Source: Streptomyces himalayensis subsp. himalayensis | Lineage (GTDB): Bacteria > Actinomycetota > Actinomycetes > Streptomycetales > Streptomycetaceae | Assembly (NCBI RefSeq): GCF_013778455.1 | Contig: NZ_JACEHE010000013.1 | Coordinates: 186,001 to 250,000, forward strand | Reading direction: 5' to 3' | DNA: 64,000 nucleotides | In this document: positions 43,398-51,682 of the stretch, one piece after another | Position numbering within the stretch: position 1 is the first letter of the stretch | How the letters are laid out: each line of letters begins with the position of its first letter | Position numbers and translations under genes: made by a program | Notes under the pieces: model-generated | What the model was told of the DNA's origin: nothing | Seen by the model: the letters and a program-made list of their open reading frames with translations, nothing else | Databases searched by the model: none

Positions 43398-44950
43398 CGC
43401 CCGGCCTCCTGGGTGGTGTTAAGAATGTTCACGCCCTTGAAGAGGGCCGACGGGCAGCCGTGCGAGACGGCCGCGACCTGGCCCGGCTGGGCCTTGCCGC
43501 AGTTGAAGGCGCCACCGAGGACATACGTCTGCGGGCCGCCGACAGCCGCCATCGAGCCCCAGAAGTCGGTGGTCGTCGCCTGGTACGCGACATCGCGGAG
43601 CTGCCCTGCGAGCCGCCCGTTCTCGATCTTGAAGAATCGCTGCCCGGTGAACTGGAAGTTGTAGCGCTGCATGTCGATGGACCAGGACCGGTCGCCGACG
43701 ACATAGATCCCGCGATCGACCCCGCCGATCAGATCCTCCGTCGACAGCCCTCCCGGATCCGGCTGAAGCGACACATTCGCCATGCGCTGCACGGGCACGT
43801 GCCCGGGGGAGTCGGCGTACGCGCAGCCGTTGGACCGCTCGAAGCCGGTCAGCTTCGCGATCCGCCGGTCCAGCTGGTAGCCGACGAGCGTGCCGTCCTT
43901 CACCAGGTCCCAGGACTGGGCGGCCACGCCCTCGTCGTCGTACCCGATGCTGGCGAGTCCGTGCTCGGCGGTCCGGTCGCCCGTCACGTTCATGATCTCG
44001 GAGCCGTACTTCAACTTGCCGAGCTGGTCGAACGTGGCGAAGGACGTCCCCGCGTACGCCGCCTCGTAGCCAAGGGCCCGGTCCAGCTCCGTCGCGTGCC
44101 CGATGGACTCGTGGATGGTCAGCCAGAGATTGGACGGGTCGACGACCAGGTCGTACACGCCCGCCTCGACGCTCGGCGCCCGCATCTTCTCGGCCAGGAA
44201 CTCGGGGATCTGCGCGAGCTCGCTCTCCCAGTCCCAGCCCGTCCCCGTCAGGTACTCCCAGCCGCGCCCGACCGGCGGCGCCAGCGTCCGCATCGAGTCG
44301 AACTCGCCGCTCGACTCGTCCACCGCGACCGCCGTGAGCTGCGGATGCAGCCGCACACGCTGCTGCGTCGTGACCGTCCCTGCCGTGTCGGCGTAGAACT
44401 TGTTCTCGTGGACGGTGAGCAGCGAGGCGTCGACGTGCGCGACGGCGTCGGACGCGAGCAGTTGCTCGCTCCATGCTGCGAGCAGTCCGGTCTTCTCCTC
44501 GTCGGGGACGGAGAAAGGGTCGATCTCGTACGAGGAGACCCACGTCTTCTCGCTGTGCACGGGTTCGGCGGCGAGTTCCACCCTCCCCCACTGCCCGAAA
44601 GGCGTGGGAGGTGCCCCCACCTGGGAGCCGGCGGCCTCGATCACCTGGGCCGACAGCTTCGCCATTGCCACGGCCTGGCTCGCCACCTTCGCCGCGGCGT
44701 CCATCGTCAGATCCACGCCCGACGCGAACCCCCAGGTGCCGCCGTGCACCACCCGCACCGCATAGCCCAGATCGGTGGTGTCCGACGACCCCGCCGGCCT
44801 TGCGTCCCGCAACCGCCAGGCGGCGTTGCGCACCCGCTCGAAGCGGAAGTCCGCATGCTCCGCTCCCAGCGCCCGCGCCCGTGCGAGCGCCGCGTCGGCG
44901 AGTGCCCTCAGCGGCAGCGCGAGGAACGACTGATCAATGTCATGGGCCAC
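43394..44950 (-). CDS. tldD: TldD family metallopeptidase
   Basis: 518 residues. Zinc-dependent catalytic subunit of TldD/E. The metal motif is HESIGHATELDRALGYEAAYAGTS (HExxxH, residues about 285-290), with supporting residues in the family signature NGCAYADSPGHVPVQRMANVSL and the C-terminal GGPQTYVLGGAFNCGKAQPGQ. GTG start at 44950 with GGAAGGAAGG upstream. The gene also carries a copy of the GTGGGAGGTGCCCCCACCTGGG palindrome at about 44610, in frame. Confidence 0.93.
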   Translation of the reverse strand: MAHDIDQSFLALPLRALADAALARARALGAEHADFRFERVRNAAWRLRDARPAGSSDTTDLGYAVRVVHGGTWGFASGVDLTMDAAAKVASQAVAMAKLSAQVIEAAGSQVGAPPTPFGQWGRVELAAEPVHSEKTWVSSYEIDPFSVPDEEKTGLLAAWSEQLLASDAVAHVDASLLTVHENKFYADTAGTVTTQQRVRLHPQLTAVAVDESSGEFDSMRTLAPPVGRGWEYLTGTGWDWESELAQIPEFLAEKMRAPSVEAGVYDLVVDPSNLWLTIHESIGHATELDRALGYEAAYAGTSFATFDQLGKLKYGSEIMNVTGDRTAEHGLASIGYDDEGVAAQSWDLVKDGTLVGYQLDRRIAKLTGFERSNGCAYADSPGHVPVQRMANVSLQPDPGGLSTEDLIGGVDRGIYVVGDRSWSIDMQRYNFQFTGQRFFKIENGRLAGQLRDVAYQATTTDFWGSMAAVGGPQTYVLGGAFNCGKAQPGQVAAVSHGCPSALFKGVNILNTTQEAGR

Positions 44951-45250
44951 GGGTGGCCTTCCTTCCCTCGTACCTCCGTTTGCCAGTCCGAAGTGAAACA
45001 TGACCGGCGGCCCACAGGCGCCGGACTTTTCCAGGTCGCTGCGTCGCCCTCGGCGCGCCGCTCGCGACGGTCCGCGGCCGGGCGTTTCCGCCGGGTGTCG
45101 CCGTGGGGTGTTTCTGGGGGACCCGAGAGCGATTCTGTAGGGACCCGACAGTGTGTAACCGCAGCCACTGTGGGTGGCCGATTCTCCGCGGGCGGGTCGA
45201 AACGGATAGGTTTCCGAGGTACCAGACCCGCTATTCGAAAGGGTGATCCG
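44951..45250. other. Divergent region between tldD and fabG
   Basis: 300 bp containing the opposing promoters. No operator or riboswitch could be recognised. A GGGACCCGA-n-ACAGTGT segment near 45140-45155 is repeated weakly (GGGGGACCCGAGAG at 45115). Confidence 0.35.
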
Positions 45251-45970
45251 TTGAGCCGCTCGGTTCTCGTCACCGGAGGAAACCGGGGCATCGGCCTCGC
45301 CATCGCCCGCGCTTTCGCGGAGGCAGGCGACAAGGTCGCGATCACGTACCGCTCGGGTGAGCCGCCGGCCGCCCTGACGGAACTGGGCTGCCTGGCAGTC
45401 AAGTGCGACATCACCGACAGCGAGCAGGTGGAGCAGGCCTACAAGGAGATCGAGGCCCAGCACGGCAACGTCGAGGTGCTCGTCGCGAACGCCGGCGTCA
45501 CCAAGGACCAGCTGCTGATGCGCATGTCCGAGGACGACTTCACCTCCGTCCTCGACACCAACCTCACCGGCACCTTCCGGGTCGTGAAGCGCGCCAACCG
45601 CGGCATGCTGCGCGCAAAGAAGGGCCGCGTCGTGCTGATCTCCTCCGTTGTGGGCCTGCTCGGCTCCGCGGGCCAGGCCAACTACGCCGCGTCCAAGGCG
45701 GGCCTGGTCGGCTTCGCGCGCTCCCTCGCCCGTGAGCTCGGGTCGCGCAACATCACCTTCAATGTCGTCGCCCCCGGTTTTGTCGACACCGACATGACCA
45801 AGGCGCTCTCCGACGAGCAGCGCGAGAGCATCGTGTCGCAGGTACCGCTCGCCCGGTACGCGCAGCCCGAGGAGATCGCCGCCGCGGTGAGGTTCCTCGC
45901 CTCGGACGACGCCTCGTACATCACTGGAGCCGTCATTCCGGTTGACGGCGGACTGGGAATGGGTCACTGA
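45251..45970 (+). CDS. fabG: 3-oxoacyl-ACP reductase FabG
   Basis: 239 residues, NADPH-dependent reduction of beta-ketoacyl-ACP in fatty acid synthesis. Classical SDR motifs are all present: VLVTGGNRGIGLAIARAF, VANAGVTKDQLLMRM, Ser in VVLISSVVGLLGSAG, Tyr-Lys in ANYAASKAGLVG, and NVVAPGFVDTDMTKAL. The start is a TTG (LSRSVLVTGG) with GAAAGGGTGATCCG upstream, which I recall is also the start in S. coelicolor. Five bp separate it from the enoyl reductase gene: a fatty-acid operon as in mycobacterial mabA-inhA. Confidence 0.95.
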   Translation: MSRSVLVTGGNRGIGLAIARAFAEAGDKVAITYRSGEPPAALTELGCLAVKCDITDSEQVEQAYKEIEAQHGNVEVLVANAGVTKDQLLMRMSEDDFTSVLDTNLTGTFRVVKRANRGMLRAKKGRVVLISSVVGLLGSAGQANYAASKAGLVGFARSLARELGSRNITFNVVAPGFVDTDMTKALSDEQRESIVSQVPLARYAQPEEIAAAVRFLASDDASYITGAVIPVDGGLGMGH

Positions 45971-45975
45971 TCACC

Positions 45976-46743
45976 ATGAGCGGAATTCTCGAGGGCAAGC
46001 GCGTCCTGATCACCGGTGTGCTGACGGAGGCGTCCATCGCCTTCCACACCGCGAAGCTGGCCCAGGAGCAGGGCGCCGAGGTCATCCTCACCGCGTTCCC
46101 GCGGCCCACGCTGACCGAGCGCATCGCCAAGAAGCTCCCCAAGCCCACCAAGGTCATCGAGCTCGACGTGACCAACGACGAGCACCTCGGGCGCCTCGCG
46201 GACGTCGTCGGCGAGGAGCTGGGCGGCCTGGACGGCGTCGTGCACTCCATCGGCTTCGCGCCGCAGGACGCGCTCGGCGGCAACTTCCTCAACACCCCGT
46301 TCGAGTCGGTCGCCACGGCCATGCACGTCTCGGCGTTCTCCCTGAAGTCGCTGACCATGGCCTGCCTGCCGCTGATGCAGAACGGCGGCTCGGTCGTCGG
46401 CCTCACCTTCGACGCCCAGTTCGCCTGGCCGCAGTACGACTGGATGGGGCCGGCCAAGGCGGCCCTGGAGGCCACCAACCGTTACATGGCGCGTGACCTG
46501 GGCAAGCAGAACATCCGCTGCAACCTGATCTCGGCCGGTCCTCTCGGCTCGATGGCCGCGAAGTCCATCCCGGGCTTCAGCGAGCTGGCCTCCGTGTGGG
46601 ACACGCGCGCGCCGCTGGAGTGGAACCTCTCCGACCCCGAGCCGGCCGGCCGCGGCGTCGTGGCCCTGCTGTCGGACTGGTTCCCCAAGACCACAGGCGA
46701 GATCATCCACGTGGACGGCGGTCTGCACGCCGTCGGCGCCTGA
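45976..46743 (+). CDS. inhA: Enoyl-ACP reductase (InhA/FabI)
   Basis: 255 residues, last reductive step of fatty-acid elongation. The atypical SDR site of enoyl reductases is present: QYDWMGPAKAALE (Tyr-x6-Lys), GLTFDAQFAWPQ, and nucleotide loop VLITGVLTEASIAFHTA. Directly follows fabG and ends in a strong terminator 62 bp downstream. Target class of isoniazid-like drugs. Confidence 0.95.
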   Translation: MSGILEGKRVLITGVLTEASIAFHTAKLAQEQGAEVILTAFPRPTLTERIAKKLPKPTKVIELDVTNDEHLGRLADVVGEELGGLDGVVHSIGFAPQDALGGNFLNTPFESVATAMHVSAFSLKSLTMACLPLMQNGGSVVGLTFDAQFAWPQYDWMGPAKAALEATNRYMARDLGKQNIRCNLISAGPLGSMAAKSIPGFSELASVWDTRAPLEWNLSDPEPAGRGVVALLSDWFPKTTGEIIHVDGGLHAVGA

Positions 46744-46805
46744 GGCCCCGGCACCTCCGCAGTACGTACGGCCACGGCCGGGCGTTCACAAGTTCACGAA
46801 TAGTC

Positions 46806-46843
46806 GACGCCCCGTCTCCCGCACGCGCGGGGGACGGGGCGTC
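46806..46843 (+). terminator. Terminator after fabG-inhA
   Basis: GACGCCCCGTC...GACGGGGCGTC stem of 11 bp extended by CCCGC/GCGGG, loop ACGC. Follows the inhA stop. Confidence 0.85.
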
Positions 46844-47044
46844 ACCCGTTCGGCCCACCTGAGGGGCGGCCGGGGCGCGAAACCGCGCACTCTGGAGTAC
46901 GAGAAGTCCTCAAAGTCGAGAAAGTCGAGAAGTCCGAGTTCTGCGGGAGGTTCCCCCAGGGTTCCACCGAGAAGGCATTCCCCCTTGTGGTGCAGCCGCG
47001 GCGGCCTCGTCGACTGCCGCAGTACGGCCGAGGAGGTACCCCTT

Positions 47045-47464
47045 GTGCGCGTGTTCCCCCGCCGGTCCGGGCACCGGTTCCGCTGGAGCGGCTACGCCGC
47101 GCTCCCTGGGGCGTTTCTCGCCGCTCTCGCCCTCGTCGCCGTCCTGCCGTCCCTTGCCTCCCTGAACGCCTCCGAAGAGTCCATGCCAGAGCACGCGCGC
47201 GTGGACGGCGACGATGGCGACAAACCCGTGCCGGAGACGTTCGGAGCGGAGTGCCGCACCAGCATCGACGGCTCCCACGTGACGGTGTACTGCCACAACC
47301 CGTACCCGGAGACCGACCGGGTCCGGCTGCACATCGAGTGCGACCGCTGGTGGGACCTCGACAGTGACGGCGCCCCCGTCGCGGCGGAGCCGGCCATGAC
47401 AGTCCGGCTCACCGGGCGGTGCTGGAAGGAGGTCCGCTCGGTGTGGGTCAGCCACGAGCGGTGA
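47045..47464 (+). CDS. Hypothetical membrane-anchored/secreted protein with four cysteines
   Basis: 139 residues from a GTG with AGGAGG upstream. A signal-anchor (GYAALPGAFLAALALVAVLPSLASL) follows a basic N-terminus (FPRRSGHRFRW). The exported part is small and carries four cysteines (AECRTSIDG, VTVYCHNPYP, HIECDRWWDLD, GRCWKEVRS), likely two disulfides. No family recognised. Its 3' end overlaps the convergent FadR-type regulator gene by 17 bp. Confidence 0.72.
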   Translation: MRVFPRRSGHRFRWSGYAALPGAFLAALALVAVLPSLASLNASEESMPEHARVDGDDGDKPVPETFGAECRTSIDGSHVTVYCHNPYPETDRVRLHIECDRWWDLDSDGAPVAAEPAMTVRLTGRCWKEVRSVWVSHER

Positions 47465-48209
47465 CGGGGCCCTCTTCGCCGCCTGGACTGCCGTCGCCGG
47501 CACCGCTCCCGTCGCCGCCTCGGCGGTTCCCGGTGTGGAGGCGACCCGGGAGGCACAGAAACGGATAACCGGCGGCCTCGGAGGCGGCCGCCTCGGTGTC
47601 GCCCGCGCGGATCGCGTCCACCAGCCGCGTGTGATCCATGTGGTTCTCCGGCGTCAGCTCGTCACCGACGTCCTCGCGCAGCCAGTCGCGCAGCACCTCG
47701 CCGAGATCCGCGTACATCGCCGTCATCACCTCGTTGTGCGAAGCGGCCACCACAGCCATGTGGAAGGTCGCGTCGGCCGTCACGAAGGCCTCCGCGTCGC
47801 CCGACTCCCACGCCTCCTCGCGGCGCAGCAGCAGCGCGTCGAGCTGCTTGAGGTCTCGCTCGGTGCGCCGCTCTGCGGCCAGCCGTGCCGCGCTGGACTC
47901 AAGTGTGGAGCGGAGTTCGGCGATGTGCCGCGGATCGGCGTCCGCGAACCGGCGGTGCATCACACCGGCCAGCTCGCTGGTCGCAACGACATAGGTGCCT
48001 GACCCCTGGCGGATGTCGAGCAGTCCGTTGTGCGCGAGCGCGCGCACCGCCTCGCGCACGGTGTTGCGGGCCACCCCCAGCTGCTCGACGAGCTCCGGCT
48101 CGGTCGGGATGCGGGACCCGACAGGCCACTCACCCGAGCTGATCTGGTTCCGCAACGCGGCGATGACCTGCTCCGACAGCGCCGATCGGCGGGCGTGACT
48201 CAACGGCAT
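47448..48209 (-). CDS. FadR-subfamily GntR transcriptional regulator
   Basis: 253 residues. Winged-HTH at the N-terminus: LSEQVIAALRNQISSGEWPVGSRIPTEPELVEQLGVARNTVREAVRALAHNGLLDIRQGSGTYV. The C-terminal all-helical FCD domain keeps the metal-type His pattern (FHMAVVAASHNEVM; HTRLVDAIRAGDTEAA). A Gly/Asp-rich tail follows (GGDGSGAGDGSPGGEEG). It is divergent from an MFS gene whose start region contains repeated TATGAT motifs, and probably regulates that exporter. Ligand unknown. Confidence 0.92.
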   Translation of the reverse strand: MPLSHARRSALSEQVIAALRNQISSGEWPVGSRIPTEPELVEQLGVARNTVREAVRALAHNGLLDIRQGSGTYVVATSELAGVMHRRFADADPRHIAELRSTLESSAARLAAERRTERDLKQLDALLLRREEAWESGDAEAFVTADATFHMAVVAASHNEVMTAMYADLGEVLRDWLREDVGDELTPENHMDHTRLVDAIRAGDTEAAASEAAGYPFLCLPGRLHTGNRRGGDGSGAGDGSPGGEEGPVTARG

Positions 48210-48364
48210 GGCGATCCTTCGGGCGGATTCGGCCGGGTGGCCGTGGTGGCCTTGGTGGCTGTTCCGACCGGCCCGGCGGGGCCGACCGGAGGGGCTGGAC
48301 TGGCCTGATTGTGGCGCACCGCCCTGTGACGCAGAACAAGGCGGCCCCAAGAGGGTGGACAGTC

Positions 48365-48388
48365 AATCATCCTATGATTCTATGATGT
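48365..48388. promoter_or_regulatory. Operator/promoter candidate with ATCAT-ATGAT repeats
   Basis: ATCATCCTATGATTCTATGAT combines an ATCAT/ATGAT inverted pair with two direct CTATGAT copies, in an otherwise GC-rich divergent region. TATGAT at 48373 or 48381 resembles -10 elements. No Shine-Dalgarno site precedes the MFS start codons, so the transcript may be leaderless. Confidence 0.5.
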
Positions 48389-49893
48389 CCGGCATGGCTA
48401 GCGAGGAATCTCCGACGATGGTGTCGACCCCATCGGCTCCTCCACGTATGGGCACAGCAAGTGCGTCCGTGGACACGGCCGATGCGCCCATGGACTCAGC
48501 AGCTGCGCCCGCGGACACAGCCGACGAGGCCGGAAGACCGGCCACGCGCGCGTGGACGACGCGTCTGGTGATCATGGGCCTCGTCCTGTCGGCCCTGAAT
48601 CTCCGGCCCGCCATAACGAGCCTCGGTGCCCTCCTCGAGGAGGTGCGCGACGGCCTCGGCATGAGCGGCAGCATCGCGGGCCTGCTCACCTCCGTGCCGC
48701 CGCTCTGCTTCGCCGTCTTCGGCGTCATGGCCCCGCGCCTCGCCCGCCGTTTCGGCCCCGGCGCGGTGGTCTGCGCCGGCATGGCCGCGATCGCCGCGGG
48801 CCTGGCCGTCCGGCCGTACGCCGGCAGCACTGCCGGTTTCCTCGCGGCGAGCGCCCTCGCCCTCATGGGCATCGCCGTCAGCAACGTCCTGATGCCCGTG
48901 ATCGTCAAGCGCTGGTTCCCGGACCGCGTCGGCTCGATGACCGGTCTCTACTCGATGGCGCTCGCCCTTGGCACCTCCCTCGCAGCCGCCGTCACCGTGC
49001 CGATGGCCGGCGCACTTGGCGGCCGCTGGCAGTCCGGGCTCGTGGTCTGGGCCGTTCTGGCCGCGGCGGCCGTCCTGCCGTGGCTGCCGCTTGTACGCGC
49101 ATCCGGCGTCGGCGCGCGGAACGGTCCTGAGAACAGGCCCACGGAAAGGCCTGCGGACACGTCCGTGAACAGGCCCGCGGACACGTCCGTGAACACGTCC
49201 GTGAACAGGCCCGCGGACACGTCCGTGAACACGCCCGTGAACAGGCCCGCGAACGGACCCCAGAACGCGCCTGGTCCCAGGCCCGAGCCCGACGCGCCCC
49301 GGATCACCCGGAGCCGTACCGCCTGGGCCCTCGCCGTCTTCTTCGGGCTCCAGGCCACCGCCGCGTACATCACGATGGGATGGATGGCGCAGATCTTCCG
49401 CGACGCCGGCGTCCCGGCGGGCACCGCGGGCCTGCTGCTGGCCGTCACCATGGCGGTGGGCGTACCTCTCGCCATCGTCATCCCGCGCGTGGCCACCCGG
49501 CTGTCCCACCAGGGGCCCATCGCGGTCGCGCTAGGCGTCTGCGGTCTCTTCGGATACGCCGGCCTCTACCTCACCCCGGCCGGTGGCGCATGGGCCTGGG
49601 CGCTGTTGCTCGGCGTTTCCAACTGTGCCTTCCCATTGGCCCTCACCCTGGTCGGCATGCGGTCCAGAACCGCGGCGGGCGTCGCCAAGCTCTCCGCCTT
49701 CGCACAGAGCACGGGCTATCTGATCTCCATCCCGGGTCCGCTGCTCGTGGGCGTGCTCTACCAGCACAGCGGCGGCTGGGGCCTGCCCCTCGCGCTCATG
49801 ACGGCACTGATGATCCCGCAGATCGTCATGGGCGTACTCGCGGGCCGCAAGCGGACGGTCGAGGACGAGTGGGGGTGGCGCGGGGCGGCTTGA
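48382..49893 (+). CDS. MFS transporter (CynX/NimT-like)
   Basis: About 503 residues, twelve predicted helices in two sets of six. Family landmarks are LSALNLRPAITSLGALLEEVRDGLGMS (first helix and the conserved N-L-R-P) and ATAAYITMGWMAQIFRDAGVPAGTAG in the second half. The central loop carries an unusual NRPADTSVN repeat region (49150-49250). CynX/NimT-type proteins export cyanate or nitroimidazole-like compounds; the substrate here is unknown. Candidate starts are 48382, 48385 and 48394. A micro-protein gene follows 83 bp downstream. Confidence 0.88.
   Translation: MMSGMASEESPTMVSTPSAPPRMGTASASVDTADAPMDSAAAPADTADEAGRPATRAWTTRLVIMGLVLSALNLRPAITSLGALLEEVRDGLGMSGSIAGLLTSVPPLCFAVFGVMAPRLARRFGPGAVVCAGMAAIAAGLAVRPYAGSTAGFLAASALALMGIAVSNVLMPVIVKRWFPDRVGSMTGLYSMALALGTSLAAAVTVPMAGALGGRWQSGLVVWAVLAAAAVLPWLPLVRASGVGARNGPENRPTERPADTSVNRPADTSVNTSVNRPADTSVNTPVNRPANGPQNAPGPRPEPDAPRITRSRTAWALAVFFGLQATAAYITMGWMAQIFRDAGVPAGTAGLLLAVTMAVGVPLAIVIPRVATRLSHQGPIAVALGVCGLFGYAGLYLTPAGGAWAWALLLGVSNCAFPLALTLVGMRSRTAAGVAKLSAFAQSTGYLISIPGPLLVGVLYQHSGGWGLPLALMTALMIPQIVMGVLAGRKRTVEDEWGWRGAA
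49149..49250 (+). repeat. Repeats in the MFS central loop
   Basis: GCGGACACGTCCGTGAACAG occurs repeatedly with shorter ACGTCCGTGAAC units, giving Asn-Arg-Pro-Ala-Asp-Thr-Ser-Val peptides between helices 6 and 7. Confidence 0.85.
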
Positions 49894-49976
49894 GCCCGGT
49901 GGGCCGCCCATTGTGCAGCCCATTGCCCGTTCACCCCGGCGGCGGCCCTCCGCATCGCGGGTGCGACACTTACCGC

Positions 49977-50093
49977 ATGCCTGTGCTCGACCCGAATCCC
50001 CAGAACGGTCAGAAGAAGCTGCTCCTCGTGTTCGGGGCGATGCTGGCCATCACCGTGATCATCGGCATCATCGCGTCGATCGCCTCCCCGTGA
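49977..50093 (+). CDS. SGM_5486-type transporter-associated micro-protein
   Basis: 38 residues: a hydrophilic N-terminus (MPVLDPNPQNGQKK) and one membrane helix (LLLVFGAMLAITVIIGIIASIA). The family is annotated in Streptomyces as transporter-associated, and it lies directly downstream of an MFS gene here. Probably a small membrane subunit or regulator of the exporter; function unproven. Confidence 0.85.
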   Translation: MPVLDPNPQNGQKKLLLVFGAMLAITVIIGIIASIASP

Positions 50094-50156
50094 CCCCGGG
50101 CGCCGTCCGCGGTGGGACCGCTGCATCACCCGGCGCCCTAGGCCCGGTCGTCAAAC

Positions 50157-50275
50157 TCCCTCCCCCAGCTACCGCTGGGAGGTGCCCCCAGCCCCGCGAC
50201 GCCTGGCACGCACTCCCCCAGCTAACTCCCCCAGCTAACGCTGGGGGTGCCCCCAGGAGGTGCCCCCACGCCGCG
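50157..50275. repeat. CCCCCAGCTAnCGCTGGG palindromic repeats inside the MITE-like element
   Basis: Three copies of CTCCCCCAGCTA, two with the full partner CGCTGGGAGGTGCCCCC-type arm, occur in series. Single copies recur elsewhere in the window (about 39287, 44610 and 46945), so this is a dispersed Streptomyces repeat. Confidence 0.7.
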
Positions 50276-50297
50276 TTGCCGAAAAGCGCTAGTAGCT

Positions 50298-50336
50298 CCT
50301 CCCCCCATAGCCTTAAGGGCATGGGGGTACCCCCAT
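50298..50336. repeat. CCCCCCAT...ATGGGGG hairpin and TGGGGGTACCCCCA palindrome
   Basis: An 8-base stem around AGCCTTAAGGGC is followed by a perfect 14-bp palindrome TGGGGGTACCCCCA at about 50323-50336, inside the MITE-like element. Confidence 0.7.
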
Positions 50337-50592
50337 CGACGACTTTCCGGCGCCTTGCGATCGCACGCACCAGACGCCGCGGGGCCCGCCCCTTCGGGCG
50401 GACGGCGGAAGTTTGACGACAGGGCCTAGCCCCCGGGCATCCCTCGGTGGGGTTGTCCCCACCATCCCCTAGGGGGTCAGTGTCAGGGTCAAGTGGGTGG
50501 ATCACCGGATGGGCTGAAGCATGCGCACTCCGTAGTTTCGAGATGTGAACGCGACGACGCGGCAAGGACTTCTCGAGGACCACGGAGGCGGC

Positions 50593-50808
50593 ATGTCGGT
50601 CCCTGCGCACACCCGGTCCCACCCGGTACGCACGGGCGGCGCCGCACCCCGGTTGCCCTGGTGGGCTCTCCTCCTGCCCGTGATCGCCTTCGCCGCACTG
50701 CTGATGCTGGTGCTCAACCCGGCCGACGCCCAGGCGGCGAGCGGCGACCCCTCGTTCACGCACGTCTTCGAGCGCATGCAGCAGGCGGTCCTCAGGCAGG
50801 TCCCCTGA
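50593..50808 (+). CDS. Hypothetical small membrane protein
   Basis: 71 residues: hydrophilic N-terminus (PAHTRSHPVRTGGAAPR), one helix (LPWWALLLPVIAFAALLMLVL) and a short outside C-terminus (DPSFTHVFERMQQAVLRQV). The ATG at 50593 has GGAGG just upstream; an in-frame GTG at 50545 is an alternative. No family recognised, but the composition and codon bias fit a real gene. It is followed by tandem repeats and the SixA-type phosphatase. Confidence 0.65.
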   Translation: MSVPAHTRSHPVRTGGAAPRLPWWALLLPVIAFAALLMLVLNPADAQAASGDPSFTHVFERMQQAVLRQVP

Positions 50809-50814
50809 GGCTTC

Positions 50815-50940
50815 CGCGCCGCACCGGCTCCTGAGCGTCCGGCGCCGCAGCGGCTCCTGAGCGTCCGGCGCCGCACCAGCCCCTCGGCTTGCGTGCCGCG
50901 CCGGCCCCGCGGCTTGCGTGCCGCACCAGCCCTTGGGCCA
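50815..50940. repeat. Short tandem repeats, 26-bp and ~28-bp units
   Basis: GCGCCGCACCGGCTCCTGAG-CGTCCG is repeated twice with one change and a partial third copy, then GGCTTGCGTGCCGC(A/G)CC occurs twice. Non-coding. Confidence 0.85.
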
Positions 50941-51024
50941 CCTGCGCGCAGGCCGTCAACCCCGCCGGGTAGACCCCGTCAACTCCCTGCGCTCCATGGC
51001 CTGTTTCATGCGAAGCTGGGACCC

Positions 51025-51546
51025 ATGAGCGTCGCAGAACCCCGCAGGATTGTCCTTTTCCGACATGCGAAGGCCGACTGGCCACAGGTGTCCGACCATG
51101 AGCGGCCGCTCGCCGAGCGGGGCCGCAAGGACGCCCCCGTCGCCGGTCGCAAGCTGGCCGACACCGGCATCCCCTTCGACCTCGCCCTCTGCTCGACCGC
51201 GGCCCGGACCCGCGAGACCTGGAAGCTCGCCGTTCACGAGCTCCCGCACCGGCCCAGGACGGTCTACGAGGAGCGGATCTACGAGGCCTCGCCGGGCGAG
51301 CTCATCGCCGTGCTCAACGAGATCCCCGAAGACGTGCAGAACGTCATCCTGATCGGCCACAACCCCGGCGTGCAGGGGCTCACCGAGATCCTCGCCGGTC
51401 AGTCCGAGGGCGACGCCCACAAGCGCATGAGCCGCCGCGGCTTCCCGACCTCGGCCTTCGCGGTGCTCTCCGTCACGGGCCCGTGGAAGTCCGTCGAGCC
51501 CGGCGTGGCCACGCTCGTCGACTACTGGGCGCCGGGCGGGGCGTAG
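51025..51546 (+). CDS. SixA-type histidine phosphatase
   Basis: 173 residues. The RHG motif of histidine phosphatases is FRHAKADW near the N-terminus, with RPLAERGRKDAPVAG, CSTAARTRETW and the second His in ILIGHNPGVQGL. SixA in E. coli removes phosphate from the histidine of phosphotransfer proteins; the actinobacterial members are less well defined. ATG start; single gene between repeats and a convergent terminator shared with serB. Confidence 0.9.
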   Translation: MSVAEPRRIVLFRHAKADWPQVSDHERPLAERGRKDAPVAGRKLADTGIPFDLALCSTAARTRETWKLAVHELPHRPRTVYEERIYEASPGELIAVLNEIPEDVQNVILIGHNPGVQGLTEILAGQSEGDAHKRMSRRGFPTSAFAVLSVTGPWKSVEPGVATLVDYWAPGGA

Positions 51547-51614
51547 CCCCTCCGCAACGCAACGGGTGCTGATACGCGTACACGTGGACGGACACCCTCC
51601 GACAGCGAACGAAC

Positions 51615-51643
51615 GGGGCCGGCACCACACCGGTGCCGGCCCC
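51615..51643. terminator. Terminator between SixA-type gene and serB
   Basis: GGGGCCGGCACC / GGTGCCGGCCCC, perfect 12-bp stem with loop ACACC. Lies between convergent stops. Confidence 0.85.
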
Positions 51644-51682
51644 CACGGCTTTCGGGCGCCGCGCCCGCGTTGCTCCTCCGAC

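Larger units (their letters stand above)
50138..50429. mobile_element. MITE-like element with 20-bp imperfect TIRs and CTAG duplication
   Basis: CTAGGCCCGGTCGTCAAACT (50138-50157) and AGTTTGACGACAGGGCCTAG (50410-50429) are inverted copies differing at one base. The outer four bases, CTAG, can be read as a target duplication of the YTAR type used by IS5-family elements, leaving 16-bp TIRs. Inside there is no gene. A subterminal inverted pair, CCCCGCGACGCCTGG near 50193 and its diverged complement near 50370, extends the symmetry. Size ~290 bp and non-coding content fit a MITE. Confidence 0.75.

Noticed and set aside
43460..45970. An 836-codon plus-strand open frame covering the tldD region and ending at fabG
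   Set aside because: It is antisense to tldD and tldE-type genes with real motifs; only its last 240 codons (from the TTG at 45251) are fabG.
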